In this document: positions 1 to 7,723 of the stretch, in pieces | How positions within the stretch are numbered: the first letter of the stretch is position 1 | Layout: each line of letters begins with the position of its first letter | Source of the DNA: Polymorphospora lycopeni | GTDB taxonomy: Bacteria > Actinomycetota > Actinomycetes > Mycobacteriales > Micromonosporaceae | Length of the DNA stretch: 64,000 bases | Direction of reading: 5' to 3' | NCBI RefSeq assembly: GCF_042237075.1 | Contig: NZ_JBCGDC010000014.1 | Span: forward strand, 26,351-90,350 | Translations under genes and position numbers: made by a program | The notes under the pieces: generated by a model | Seen by the model: only the letters and a program-made list of their open reading frames with translations | What the model was told of the DNA's origin: nothing | Databases searched by the model: none

Positions 1-1
1 C

Positions 2-1534
2 AACATCCTCCTGCTCATGGCCGACCAGCTCAGCGCGTTCGGCACCGGACCGTACGGCAACGAGGACGTCCTGACCCCCAACCTCGACGCCCTCGCCGCC
101 CGCGGCACGGTACTGGCCAACGCCTACTGCAACGCGCCGCTGTGCGTGCCGTCGCGGGCCGCGATGATGACCGGCCGGCTGCCGAGCGAGGTCCCCTCCA
201 ACGACAACGCCGAGGAGTTCCCGGCCTCGGTGCCCACCTTCGCCCACACGCTGCGCCGGGCCGGCTACCGCACCATCCTCGCCGGCAAGATGCACTTCGT
301 CGGCCCCGACCAGTTGCACGGCTTCGAGGAACGGCTCACCACCGACATCTTCCCGCCCGACCTGACCTGGACCCGGCCCTGGGAAGAGCAGGGCGACCCG
401 CCGCGGCTCTCCGGCGAGCAGCAGAACGGCGGCCGGGAATACCTCGACATCCTGCGTTCCTCCGGCCCGCTGCCGTGGACGTACCAGATGCACTACGACG
501 AAGAGGTCCGGTTCAACGCGCTGCAACGGATCCGGGAACTGGCGCTGGCCACCGACGACCGCGCCGACGAGCCGTGGCTCATGGTGGCCTCGTTCACCCA
601 GCCCCACGACCCGTACGTCGCACCGCCGGAGTACTGGAACCGGTACGAGGGCCGGCACATCGGCCTGCCCGAACCCGTACCCGCCGGCACGGCACCCCAC
701 CCGCTCGACCGCTGGGTCAACTCGTTCCACGGCGTCGACCGGGGCACCGTCACCGACGAGACCACCTACCTGGCCCGGCGCGGCTACTACGCGATGACCA
801 GCTACATCGACGACGTCGTCGGCTCGTTCACCGCCGAACTGGAACGCTTCGGCCTGCTGGACGACACCGTCGTCGTCTTCACCAGCGACCACGGCGACCA
901 GCTCGGCGAGCACGGCATGTACTTCAAACGCACGCTGCGCGAGTGGTCGGTCCGGGTGCCGTTGCTCATGGCCGGCGCCGGCATACCGGCCGGACACCGC
1001 ATCGACACCCCGGTCTCCCTCGTCGACCTGCATCCCACCTTCGCCGACCTGGCGCAGGCCCGGCTGCCCGACTGGGTCACCGGACGGTTCGCCGGCGCCA
1101 GCCTGGCCGGGGCGCTGCGCGACCGCACCGACGAGGTGGCCGGGCATCCGGGCGTCATCATCGAGAACTCCGCCGAGGGCACGCTGCGCCCGGTACGCGC
1201 CGCCGTCGACGGCCGGCACAAGCTCGTCTACGCCCGCGACCTGCCCGACCAGCTCTACGACCTGGAAAAGGACCCCCGGGAACTGCACAACCTCGCCACC
1301 GAGCCGGAACACGGGTCGACCCGGACCCGGCTGCGGCAGCGGGTGCTGGACGGCTGGGACCCCGACCACGCCGAGCGGGAGATCGTGACGAGCCAGCGGA
1401 TGCGGGCGTTCCTCGGCGAGGCGCTGGGCAAGGGCCGGCACACCTCGTGGGCGTACGAGCCGCCCGTCGACGCCGCCAACCGCTGGATCCGCGGCACGCA
1501 GGACGACCCCTGGGACCCGTTGTGCGGTTTCTGA
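2..1534 (+). CDS. betC: Choline-sulfatase-type sulfatase, 5' partial
   Basis: Type I sulfatase of the alkaline-phosphatase superfamily that hydrolyses sulfate esters; the stretch following the Lys-Met-His motif (HFVGPDQLHGFEERLTTDI) is what I know from choline-sulfatases, so choline-O-sulfate is the best guess for the substrate. The frame is open to the window edge and begins NILLLMADQL, the conserved first strand, so only a few N-terminal residues are missing and the internal ATG at 17 is not the true start. The formylglycine motif C-V-P-S-R lies at about residue 48 of the visible frame, and the metal-binding FTSDHGDQLGEHG is at about 293-305. The enzyme needs Cys-to-formylglycine conversion, which the FGE gene 0.7 kb downstream can provide. 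No betaine-synthesis genes are visible. Confidence 0.88.
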   Translation, partial: NILLLMADQLSAFGTGPYGNEDVLTPNLDALAARGTVLANAYCNAPLCVPSRAAMMTGRLPSEVPSNDNAEEFPASVPTFAHTLRRAGYRTILAGKMHFVGPDQLHGFEERLTTDIFPPDLTWTRPWEEQGDPPRLSGEQQNGGREYLDILRSSGPLPWTYQMHYDEEVRFNALQRIRELALATDDRADEPWLMVASFTQPHDPYVAPPEYWNRYEGRHIGLPEPVPAGTAPHPLDRWVNSFHGVDRGTVTDETTYLARRGYYAMTSYIDDVVGSFTAELERFGLLDDTVVVFTSDHGDQLGEHGMYFKRTLREWSVRVPLLMAGAGIPAGHRIDTPVSLVDLHPTFADLAQARLPDWVTGRFAGASLAGALRDRTDEVAGHPGVIIENSAEGTLRPVRAAVDGRHKLVYARDLPDQLYDLEKDPRELHNLATEPEHGSTRTRLRQRVLDGWDPDHAEREIVTSQRMRAFLGEALGKGRHTSWAYEPPVDAANRWIRGTQDDPWDPLCGF

Positions 1535-1558
1535 ACCGGCGCCCGGGAGCCGGCCACG

Positions 1559-1912
1559 GTGCGTGAACCGGCCTGGTACCGCGCGGGCGACGAACCCGAC
1601 TACCGGTTCTCGCTGGCCAACGAGCGGACCTTCCTCGCCTGGATCCGGACCGCGCTGGCCCTGCTCGCCGGCTCCGTCGCCGTGGTCCAGTTCCTGCCAC
1701 CGTCGGCCCTGTCCGGGATGCGGGACCTGCTGGCGGCGGTACTCGCCGCCGCCGGCAGTGCCCTGCCGGCGGCGGCCTACCTGCGATGGGTACGGGTGCA
1801 GAAGGCGATGCGGCTGGGCCGGGGGCTGCCGTTCACCCCGCTGCTGGCCGTCATGGCGGTCGGGGCCGCCGTCGTCGGCGTCGGCGTCATCCTGCTGGCC
1901 GTCCTACCGTGA
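1559..1912 (+). CDS. DUF202 (YidH-like) membrane protein
   Basis: Small integral membrane protein of the DUF202 family, function unknown. The family signature FSLANERTFLAWIRTALALL is visible at residues 17-36, followed by three predicted membrane segments (about 30-50, 55-75, 92-116). The GTG start at 1559 lies 24 nt after the sulfatase stop. The stop codon TGA sits inside a copy of a short GC-rich repeat that leads into a second DUF202 gene, so the two were probably transcribed together and arose as a pair; DUF202 proteins often occur as adjacent pairs. Confidence 0.85.
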   Translation: MREPAWYRAGDEPDYRFSLANERTFLAWIRTALALLAGSVAVVQFLPPSALSGMRDLLAAVLAAAGSALPAAAYLRWVRVQKAMRLGRGLPFTPLLAVMAVGAAVVGVGVILLAVLP

Positions 1913-1950
1913 GCGAGCGCAGCGAGCGAACGGGCAGCTCCGTGAGCGAG
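1909..1950 (+). repeat. Short dispersed GTGAGCGAGCGCAGCGAGCG repeat
   Basis: The 23 bases at 1909-1931 match 37286-37308 exactly, and a partial second unit (GTGAGCGAG) follows at 1942-1950. The element is largely palindromic (GCGAGCGC / GCGAGCG). It covers the stop codon of the first DUF202 gene. I associate this sequence with dispersed intergenic repeats in Micromonosporaceae, which is memory rather than a search. Confidence 0.7.
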
Positions 1951-1958
1951 GCGGGACC

Positions 1959-2258
1959 GTGACCGACGCGGGTTTGCAGGCCGAGCGTACGGCGCTGGCC
2001 TGGGCGCGTACGGGCGCGGTCGCGGCGGTCAACGCGGCCCTGCTGCTACGGGCGGCGGCGGGTTCCGGCGCCACCGTCCTCTTCGGAGCGGCGGCCCTGC
2101 TGATGCTGCTGACCGTCGGGTTGTGGGGCTACCGGCGGCACCGGTTCGCATCGGCTTCCACGGCGCGGCAACGGCGGCCACCGGCCCCACAACTGCGCCT
2201 GCTCGCCGGGCTCGTCATGCTCTGCGGGCTGCTGGTCCTCGCCGGCCTGCTCGGCTGA
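1959..2258 (+). CDS. DUF202 membrane protein, second copy
   Basis: A 99-residue membrane protein with the shortened DUF202 signature (LQAERTALAWARTGAVAAV, residues 5-23) and three hydrophobic segments. The start is the GTG at 1959, chosen because the signature begins five residues later and nothing upstream in this frame resembles the family. It is paired with the preceding DUF202 gene across a 46-nt spacer filled by a dispersed repeat, and its stop almost touches the end of the convergent FGE gene (1-nt gap). Function is unknown. Confidence 0.78.
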   Translation: MTDAGLQAERTALAWARTGAVAAVNAALLLRAAAGSGATVLFGAAALLMLLTVGLWGYRRHRFASASTARQRRPPAPQLRLLAGLVMLCGLLVLAGLLG

Positions 2259-2259
2259 G

Positions 2260-3258
2260 TCACCGGCTTCCGGCCGGCTCCGGGTCGGCGGCGCAGCGGA
2301 AGCCGAGGTGCCCGGTGGTGCTGTCCGGCGGGCTCATGGTCCGGGCCGCAACCCGGTAGCGGTTGCAGTAGGAGTGGTGGCACAGGTACGAGCCGCCGCG
2401 CATGACCCGGCCGGTGCCCTCCGCCGGCCCGCGCGGATCGTTCCTCGTCTCGGGACGTTCGGCCGCGTGCCAGTCCCGGCTGAACCAGTCGGCACACCAC
2501 TCCCACACGTTGCCCGAGGTGTTGAAGATGCCGTAGGCGTTGGGGCGGTAGGCGTCCACCGGCGCGGTGCCGACGTAGCCGTCCGCCGCGGTGTTCGACG
2601 TCGGGAAGGTGCCCTGCCAGATGTTGCAGCGGTGCTGCCCACGCGGGGTCAGTTCGTCGCCCCACGGATACTGCGCCCGGTCCAGCCCGCCCCGGGCGGC
2701 CTTCTCCCATTCGGCCTCGGTCGGCAGCCGCTTACCGGCCCACTCGGCGTACGCGGAGGCATCGTTCCAGGACACGTGGACGACCGGGTGGTTCTGCCGG
2801 TCGCCGATCGACGACCCCGGCCCCTCCGGGGTACGCCACGCCGCCCCCCGTACCGGCAGCCACCAGGGTGCCTGCGGCACGACGCCGTCGAGAAGATGTG
2901 CCCGCGCGGCGCCCGAGACGAACAGGTGGAAGACGTACGACCAGCCGTGGTGCTCGGCCTCGGTGACGTGTCCCGTCGCCTTGACGAACGCGGCGAACTG
3001 GGCGTTCGTCACCGCCTTCGGGTCGATGAGGAAGGTCGGTACGTCGACCCGGCGGACCGGCCCCTCACCGTCGTCGGCGAAGGCGTCGGGGTGGTCGCTG
3101 CCCATCCAGAATTCGCCGCCGGGCACCGTGACCATGCCACGCCGTACCTGGCGGGCCTCGCGGGCCGGCGCCTGCGGTGGGCGGCTGCTTGGTAGCCCGA
3201 CCACCGGCGGGGCCGTACTGCGACCCGGTGCGCAGCACGCGCTCTCGGAATCCGGCAC
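2260..3258 (-). CDS. Formylglycine-generating enzyme (sulfatase-modifying factor)
   Basis: FGE-sulfatase (SUMF1-type) enzyme that oxidises the active-site cysteine of type I sulfatases in a C-x-P/S-x-R motif to formylglycine, using O2 and copper. The 332-aa sequence carries the family core from GMVTVPGGEFWMGSD (about residue 41) to GHLGFRC near the end. The catalytic cysteine pair is in GGSYLCHHSYCNRYR, giving Cys293 and Cys298. The GTG start at 3258 has a strong GAGGAGGGG ribosome-binding site 4-5 nt upstream. It is convergent with the sulfatase/DUF202 block, and the sulfatase at the left edge has the matching CVPSR motif, so the two are a plausible substrate-maturase pair although not co-transcribed. 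Confidence 0.93.
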   Translation of the reverse strand: MPDSESACCAPGRSTAPPVVGLPSSRPPQAPAREARQVRRGMVTVPGGEFWMGSDHPDAFADDGEGPVRRVDVPTFLIDPKAVTNAQFAAFVKATGHVTEAEHHGWSYVFHLFVSGAARAHLLDGVVPQAPWWLPVRGAAWRTPEGPGSSIGDRQNHPVVHVSWNDASAYAEWAGKRLPTEAEWEKAARGGLDRAQYPWGDELTPRGQHRCNIWQGTFPTSNTAADGYVGTAPVDAYRPNAYGIFNTSGNVWEWCADWFSRDWHAAERPETRNDPRGPAEGTGRVMRGGSYLCHHSYCNRYRVAARTMSPPDSTTGHLGFRCAADPEPAGSR

Positions 3259-3349
3259 CGCCCCTCCTCGAAATCCGGATCTCTACACCGGCACCAGACT
3301 AACCCGCAGGTCAGAGAGGGGGTGAAGGCGTCGGGGCGCTGCTGGTCGG

Positions 3350-3919
3350 TCAACTGCCGGGCGGGAAGACCCGGCGGCCGTCCCAATAGGGCTTGATGTC
3401 GTGCACCCGGCACAGTTCGACGTCGCCCGGCTCGATCCGGCTCGCCGACACGGTGCAGCGGTGATCTCCGTGGGCGGTGGTGGCGACCCAGCCCTGGGGC
3501 AACTGCCAGACCTGGAAGCGGGTCGGTGCGCCCTCGACCGGGATGACCACCTCGTCCGGGTCGTCGGCCAGCAGTTCACGGTCGATCCGCCGGAAGGTCT
3601 CCTCGTCGCGCGGCGGTTCGGTCTCGTACCGGACCTCGCGGCGACGGTGGAGGGCCAGGTCCGCCCCGCTCGCGGCGTTGACCAGCACCTCGGCGTAGGG
3701 CCCGGGGCCGGGGGAAGTGCCGTGGCCGAGGCCGACAATCTCCAGCCCGCCGTCGCGGGTCTGCCAGCGGCTGACCGTCCGGAGACCGGTCCAGTTCGCC
3801 AGCCCGTAGAGCGGAAAGCCGTCGATGAGGGCGCGGATCTGTTCGAGTTCCCTGGCGGCCCGAGCGTGGAACTGTCGCGGATCGGCCGCCGCCGGACCGG
3901 TCGCTCCGTGATCTGCCAC
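3350..3919 (-). CDS. Hypothetical soluble protein, 189 aa
   Basis: I do not recognise the family. The protein is soluble, begins with an Ala-rich helical stretch (AADPRQFHARAARELEQIRALIDGF region, residues 10-35), and contains many Trp, Tyr and charged residues typical of a folded domain; there is no signal peptide or membrane segment. It starts at GTG 3919 and is followed 91 nt later by the FGE gene on the same strand. Codon usage matches the neighbours, and the frame has the expected strong third-position GC bias, so it is likely a real gene. It is divergent from the nitroreductase gene. Confidence 0.7.
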   Translation of the reverse strand: MADHGATGPAAADPRQFHARAARELEQIRALIDGFPLYGLANWTGLRTVSRWQTRDGGLEIVGLGHGTSPGPGPYAEVLVNAASGADLALHRRREVRYETEPPRDEETFRRIDRELLADDPDEVVIPVEGAPTRFQVWQLPQGWVATTAHGDHRCTVSASRIEPGDVELCRVHDIKPYWDGRRVFPPGS

Positions 3920-4007
3920 GGCCGACTCCCCTCCCCGGGTGAAAGAGCCGGGCCCACCGTATCAACGGGAAGCCCTGCGGCCGGTTCTCACCGAACCGGA
4001 TCTTTCC

Positions 4008-4013
4008 TAGACT
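4008..4013 (+). promoter_or_regulatory. -10 element of a leaderless promoter (nitroreductase)
   Basis: TAGACT lies exactly 7 nt before the ATG at 4021 and no Shine-Dalgarno sequence is present, the arrangement expected for a leaderless actinobacterial transcript. No convincing -35 is visible. Confidence 0.55.
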
Positions 4014-4020
4014 TCCGGCC

Positions 4021-4623
4021 ATGGAGTTCCAGGATGTCGTTCGGCGCCGGCGCATGGTCCGCACCTACACCGACCGGCCGGTCCCGCCCGATGTCGTCGA
4101 CCGGATCGTGCACAACGCGCTCCGGGCACCGTCGGCCGGCTTCTCCCAGGGCTGGGGTTTCCTGGTGCTCGACACTCCGGAAGACATCGCGCGCTTCCGG
4201 GACGCGGCCCGGCCGGAGCAGGACCCGGAGAACTGGTTCGCGGCCAACGTCGAGGCGCCGTTGCTGATCGTGGCGCACTCCAACAAGGACGCCTACCTCG
4301 ACCGGTACGCCAAGCCGGACAAGGGACAGACCGACCGGTCGGAGGCCTGGTGGCCGGCGCCGTACTGGGACATCGACACCGGCATGGCCTCGCTGATGAT
4401 GCTGCTGACCGCGGTCGACGCCGGCCTCGGCGCCTGCTTCTTCGGCATCGCGGCCGCCCGCATCGACGCGTACCGCGAGGCGTTCGGGGTGCCCGCGCAC
4501 TACGCGCCGATCGGAGCGGTCTCGATCGGCTACAGCGAGGAGCCGCCCCGCGACCTGCGCGGCCGGCGTCGGCCGACCGCCGATGTCGTGCATCGGGGCA
4601 GGTGGAGCCAGCCGGCCGGATAG
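4021..4623 (+). CDS. Nitroreductase family protein
   Basis: FMN-dependent NAD(P)H oxidoreductase of the nitroreductase superfamily, physiological substrate unknown. The N-terminal RRRRMVRTYTDRPV and ALRAPSAGFSQGW (about residues 8-50) form the phosphate- and flavin-binding elements of the family, and DAGLGACFFGI (about 140-150) is the conserved dimer-interface helix. At 200 aa it is a normal single-domain length. The ATG is supported by the family N-terminus and by a TAGACT -10 box 7 nt upstream, which implies a leaderless mRNA. The stop lies 3 nt from the stop of the convergent membrane-protein gene. Confidence 0.88.
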   Translation: MEFQDVVRRRRMVRTYTDRPVPPDVVDRIVHNALRAPSAGFSQGWGFLVLDTPEDIARFRDAARPEQDPENWFAANVEAPLLIVAHSNKDAYLDRYAKPDKGQTDRSEAWWPAPYWDIDTGMASLMMLLTAVDAGLGACFFGIAAARIDAYREAFGVPAHYAPIGAVSIGYSEEPPRDLRGRRRPTADVVHRGRWSQPAG

Positions 4624-4626
4624 CGG

Positions 4627-4950
4627 CTATTCGTACGGGTCGCCGGGCTCGTTCTGCTTCCGCTTCCAGTGCAGGTATCGGCGGTGCAACTCCTGCTCCC
4701 TGCGCAGCTTCCGACGGTGCAGCACGATCCAGGCGACGAGCAGTACCAGTCCCAGCAGGATCAGCCAGAGCCCGACCCGGCGGTCCTCGGGAGTGGTCAC
4801 CAAGAGGCCGCCGGTGAACAGCGCCGCGCCGCCCAGGTAGAGGGCGATGCCGGGCAGGGTGTTGCGGTATTCGAGCGCGTGCCGGGCAGCGAAGGTCCGG
4901 AACTCGTCCGGAACCTCCTCCAACTCCTCGTACTCCTTACCGCTACCCAT
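4627..4950 (-). CDS. Small two-TM membrane protein, unknown function
   Basis: A 107-aa protein with two hydrophobic segments (about residues 33-52 and 61-80) followed by a strongly basic, Arg/Lys/His-rich C-terminal tail of some 25 residues, probably cytoplasmic. No family is recognised. The ATG at 4950 overlaps the last 8 nt of the MarR regulator gene, so the two form a translationally coupled unit and expression presumably follows the autoregulated MarR promoter. Confidence 0.72.
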   Translation of the reverse strand: MGSGKEYEELEEVPDEFRTFAARHALEYRNTLPGIALYLGGAALFTGGLLVTTPEDRRVGLWLILLGLVLLVAWIVLHRRKLRREQELHRRYLHWKRKQNEPGDPYE

Positions 4951-5410
4951 CCGCCCGCTCCCCGGAGCCCAGGTTCGCCAGTAGCGCGAGCGACCGGCGG
5001 AGTCGGGCCGGCTCCCCGGGGCCGAGAAGCTCCTCGTACTCCCGCTCGAGACTCGCCTTCACCGCCTCACCGTCCGCGCCGAAGCCGTACCCCTGAGCGG
5101 TGAGAGTCACCACCACCGCGCGTTGGTCGTCGGGGTCGGTCCGGGTCGTGACGTACCCCAACTCCTCCAGTTCGCGTACCAGACGGCCCATCATCTGGCG
5201 GGTCATGTCGGCCCGGGCGGCAAGGTCGGTGATGCGGGTGCCTGCGTCGTCGATGTAGCCGAAGACCGGCAAGTGCCCGGTACGGATGCCGGGGTGGCCG
5301 CGTGCGTGGAGTCTGGCGACCGCGTTGGCCTGGACCTGGCGCAGCGCCCGCAACAGGAGCCGGCCGAGGTGTGCGGTGCCGACGTCGTCGGCCGGATCCC
5401 AATCCGACAT
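4943..5410 (-). CDS. MarR-family transcriptional regulator
   Basis: Winged-helix repressor of 155 aa. Residues 55-110 contain the MarR core: TDLAARADMTRQMMGRLVRELEELGYV is the recognition helix region, and DPDDQRAVVVTLTAQG is the wing. It is divergently transcribed from an MFS transporter gene with only about 40 nt between the regulator start and the first possible transporter start, and that gap holds two near-identical inverted-repeat boxes. The layout is the classical local repressor of an efflux pump, responding to an unknown ligand; the downstream small membrane protein gene overlaps by 8 nt. Confidence 0.9.
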   Translation of the reverse strand: MSDWDPADDVGTAHLGRLLLRALRQVQANAVARLHARGHPGIRTGHLPVFGYIDDAGTRITDLAARADMTRQMMGRLVRELEELGYVTTRTDPDDQRAVVVTLTAQGYGFGADGEAVKASLEREYEELLGPGEPARLRRSLALLANLGSGERADG

Positions 5411-5411
5411 G

Positions 5412-5446
5412 CGAAACCTCGTTTACAATCTACGAAACCTGGTTTA
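5412..5446. promoter_or_regulatory. Twin operator boxes of the MarR/MFS divergent promoter
   Basis: Two direct copies, CGAAACCTCGTTTA (5412-5425) and CGAAACCTGGTTTA (5433-5446), differ at one base, start 21 bp apart (two helical turns), and each is itself an AAAC-N3-GTTT dyad. A TACAAT -10-like hexamer (5424-5429, + strand) lies between and partly inside them. This is what a MarR dimer pair controlling both directions would bind. Confidence 0.75.
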
Positions 5447-5474
5447 GCTTATGCCGGGTGGAGCCTGCGAGCGA

Positions 5475-6662
5475 GTGTTGTTGACCAGCCCCTATCGGGG
5501 ACTCTTCGCCCTGCCGGGCGCCGCCGCCTTCGTCGCGGCCGGGCTCGCGGCCCGCCTGGCCCACCTGACGACCGTCCTGGGCATCGTCTTCCTCGTCTCG
5601 GAACTCAGCGGCTCCTACGGCCTCGGCGGGCTGGTCTCCGGTGCGTACGCCCTCGCGTATTCGCTCGTCGCCCCACTGGTCGGTCGCCTCGCCGACCGCC
5701 ACCGGCAGGGCCCGGTTCTCATGGCGGCCGCCATCGCCACCACCATCACCAGGACCGGGTTTCTCGTCGCGGCCGCGTCCGGTGCGCCGGCCTGGGTCCT
5801 CGTCGTCCTGTCCGCGACCAGTGGTGCCAGCATGCCGGCGATCGGGCCGTTCGTCAGGGCCCGCTGGGCCCATCTGCTGACCGGCACACCACGGCTGCAC
5901 GCGGCGACGTCCTTCGAGTCGGTCGTGGACGAACTGCTTCTGGTCATCGGCCCGATCGTGGTGTCCACAGTGGTCGTGTACCTGCATCCCGCGGCCGCCC
6001 TGATCCTGTCGGTTCCGCTCGCCGCCGGGGGCTCGATCGCGCTCGCGCTGCAGCACCGCACCGAACCCCCGGGCGCCCCCACCGGTCGGCCCGCCTCCGG
6101 AACCGCCCTGCGCACGCCCGGACTTCCCCTGCTGCTGCTCACATTCGCGCTGGTCAGCATGGTGCTCATCGTGCTGGACGTCGCCGTCGTCGCCTACGCC
6201 CGACAGCACGACGCCGAAGCCCTCAGCGGCTGGATACTGGCGACGATCGCCGCCGGCAGTGCCGTGTCCGGGCTCTGGTACGGCGCCCGCGACTGGTCCC
6301 GCCCACCGCACCGACGCCTGGCCGTCGTATTGCCGCTGCTGACGGTGGGCACCGTGCCGTTCATCGCCGTACCAGCGACCGGATGGCTGTTCCCGGCCGC
6401 GTTCACGCTCGGCTTGACGCTGGCACCGGCCTTCATCGACGGCTTCTCGATCGCCGCGCGAGCCGTTGCCGCCCGCCACCGTACCGAGGGCCTGACCTGG
6501 CTCACGACGGCCGCCGGCATCGGCATCTCGGTCGGCTCGGCCACGGCCGGGGCGCTGGTCGACAGCCGAGGCACGACGGCGGCCTTCGCCCTGGCCACCG
6601 GCTGCGCAGCCACGGCGGCCCTCGCCGGCCACACCGCGAGCCGGCGGCTGACCGGCCCGTAA
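5475..6662 (+). CDS. MFS transporter (putative drug efflux)
   Basis: Major facilitator superfamily permease of about 395 aa with twelve hydrophobic segments; SPYRGLFALPGAAAFVAAGL opens the protein as in many actinobacterial MFS efflux proteins, and GRLADRHRQGPVLMAA (about residues 70-85) is the cytoplasmic loop 2-3 motif. I prefer the GTG at 5475, preceded at 11 nt by GGTGGAG (5457-5463); the ATG at 5451 has no ribosome-binding site and would add eight unconserved residues. The gene is divergent from a MarR regulator and shares its operator region, so induction of efflux by a MarR ligand is likely. The substrate cannot be told. Confidence 0.87.
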   Translation: MLLTSPYRGLFALPGAAAFVAAGLAARLAHLTTVLGIVFLVSELSGSYGLGGLVSGAYALAYSLVAPLVGRLADRHRQGPVLMAAAIATTITRTGFLVAAASGAPAWVLVVLSATSGASMPAIGPFVRARWAHLLTGTPRLHAATSFESVVDELLLVIGPIVVSTVVVYLHPAAALILSVPLAAGGSIALALQHRTEPPGAPTGRPASGTALRTPGLPLLLLTFALVSMVLIVLDVAVVAYARQHDAEALSGWILATIAAGSAVSGLWYGARDWSRPPHRRLAVVLPLLTVGTVPFIAVPATGWLFPAAFTLGLTLAPAFIDGFSIAARAVAARHRTEGLTWLTTAAGIGISVGSATAGALVDSRGTTAAFALATGCAATAALAGHTASRRLTGP

Positions 6663-6740
6663 CGGCCGGCCCGCCGGGCGGACGCCAGCCCGATGGCCAG
6701 CGAAGTCCGAAGTAGAACTGGGACAAGTTGCCGCACGAGA

Positions 6741-7028
6741 TCAGCCCATGACGACCAGCAGCACGGTGGCCGCCGCGAGGCTGCCGACACCGGCACCGGC
6801 AAGGAACGGCAACGTCCGCAGACCGTTCCAGACAACGACGGCGAGCGTGACCCCGAGCAGCAGGTTCACCAGGCCCCAGCCGATGTTCGCGGCCGGCGAC
6901 CAGGCCACCTCGAACGGGGTCGGAAACGGCTGGCCCAGGCCGCCGTGCACGAGGTGCGGCAGGGCGTTGACGAGCAACGCACCGGCGAGCAGCCCCGCCA
7001 GCGCGTAACCGACGGCCCGCGGGTTCAC
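6741..7028 (-). CDS. Small membrane protein, 95 aa
   Basis: Last gene of the leftward DedA-GT4 operon. The GTG at 7028 overlaps the stop of the DUF998 gene by 4 nt. Three hydrophobic stretches are visible (about residues 5-22, 42-62, 72-94), with a short His/Gly-rich loop (LPHLVHGGLGQPFPTPFEVA) between the first two. That loop resembles small actinobacterial membrane proteins of unknown function; I cannot name a family with confidence. Confidence 0.72.
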   Translation of the reverse strand: MNPRAVGYALAGLLAGALLVNALPHLVHGGLGQPFPTPFEVAWSPAANIGWGLVNLLLGVTLAVVVWNGLRTLPFLAGAGVGSLAAATVLLVVMG

Positions 7029-7723
7029 GGCCCGGTCCCGGCGTCTCGCAGCACCCGGGCGACCCGGACCAGGACCACCAGGACCAGCGCGAGCAGGATC
7101 CGCTCGAGCAGTCCGATGTACGGCAGCGAGTCGGCGTCGAGCAGGATCGTCGGCCCGTGGGCGGCGGCGAACCCGACACCCGCCACCGCGGTGACCACTG
7201 CCGCCGCCCTGAGCTGCCGGGCATCGTCGTCCCGGCCCGCGCCGGCGACGACGAGTCCGAGCAGCGGGGGTACGGCGACCGCGACAGCGGCCCCGTACCG
7301 GTGCAGCACCCCGGCGTACGTGGTCGGCTCCCCGGACAGGTCCATCGGGAACACGGCCAGCGCCACCAGTCCCGCCGCCCACAACGCGAGCAGCAGGGTG
7401 AGCGGTCCGCTCCGGCGCAGCCCGGCCCGCCGGATGCCGATCCCCAGGCAGGCGGCGGCGGTGACGAGTGCGGCGGCCGCGACACCGAGCAGCAGTACGC
7501 CCGTCGGCGAGGCGACGGTCTCGCTCAGCATCTGGTGTAGTGGGTGGACCCCGTCGACCGCGTGCAGTGCCAGTCCGGCGACCAGTGCGACGGTGACCGC
7601 ACCGAGCGCGTACCGGTACCAGCCGGGAGCCGGGGTCGACGGTCCGCCGGGCCGCTGCCCGGCGGGAGCGTCGACGGTGACGGGAGGGCGGGTGTCGGCC
7701 AGCAGGCCGCTTCCGGTCGTCAC
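7025..7723 (-). CDS. DUF998-family membrane protein
   Basis: A 232-aa polytopic protein with about six membrane segments. VHPLHQMLSETVASPTGVLLLG and ALAVFPMDLSG...GVLHRYGA carry the sequence pattern I know from DUF998 (HPxSQ...Y near the first helix pair and FPxD...H later). Function is unknown. The GTG start at 7723 overlaps the stop of the glycosyltransferase gene (GTGA), and its own stop overlaps the next gene by 4 nt, so it sits in a tightly coupled four-gene operon with DedA-like, GT4 and small membrane proteins, suggesting a role in lipid or envelope metabolism. Confidence 0.78.
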   Translation of the reverse strand: MTTGSGLLADTRPPVTVDAPAGQRPGGPSTPAPGWYRYALGAVTVALVAGLALHAVDGVHPLHQMLSETVASPTGVLLLGVAAAALVTAAACLGIGIRRAGLRRSGPLTLLLALWAAGLVALAVFPMDLSGEPTTYAGVLHRYGAAVAVAVPPLLGLVVAGAGRDDDARQLRAAAVVTAVAGVGFAAAHGPTILLDADSLPYIGLLERILLALVLVVLVRVARVLRDAGTGP

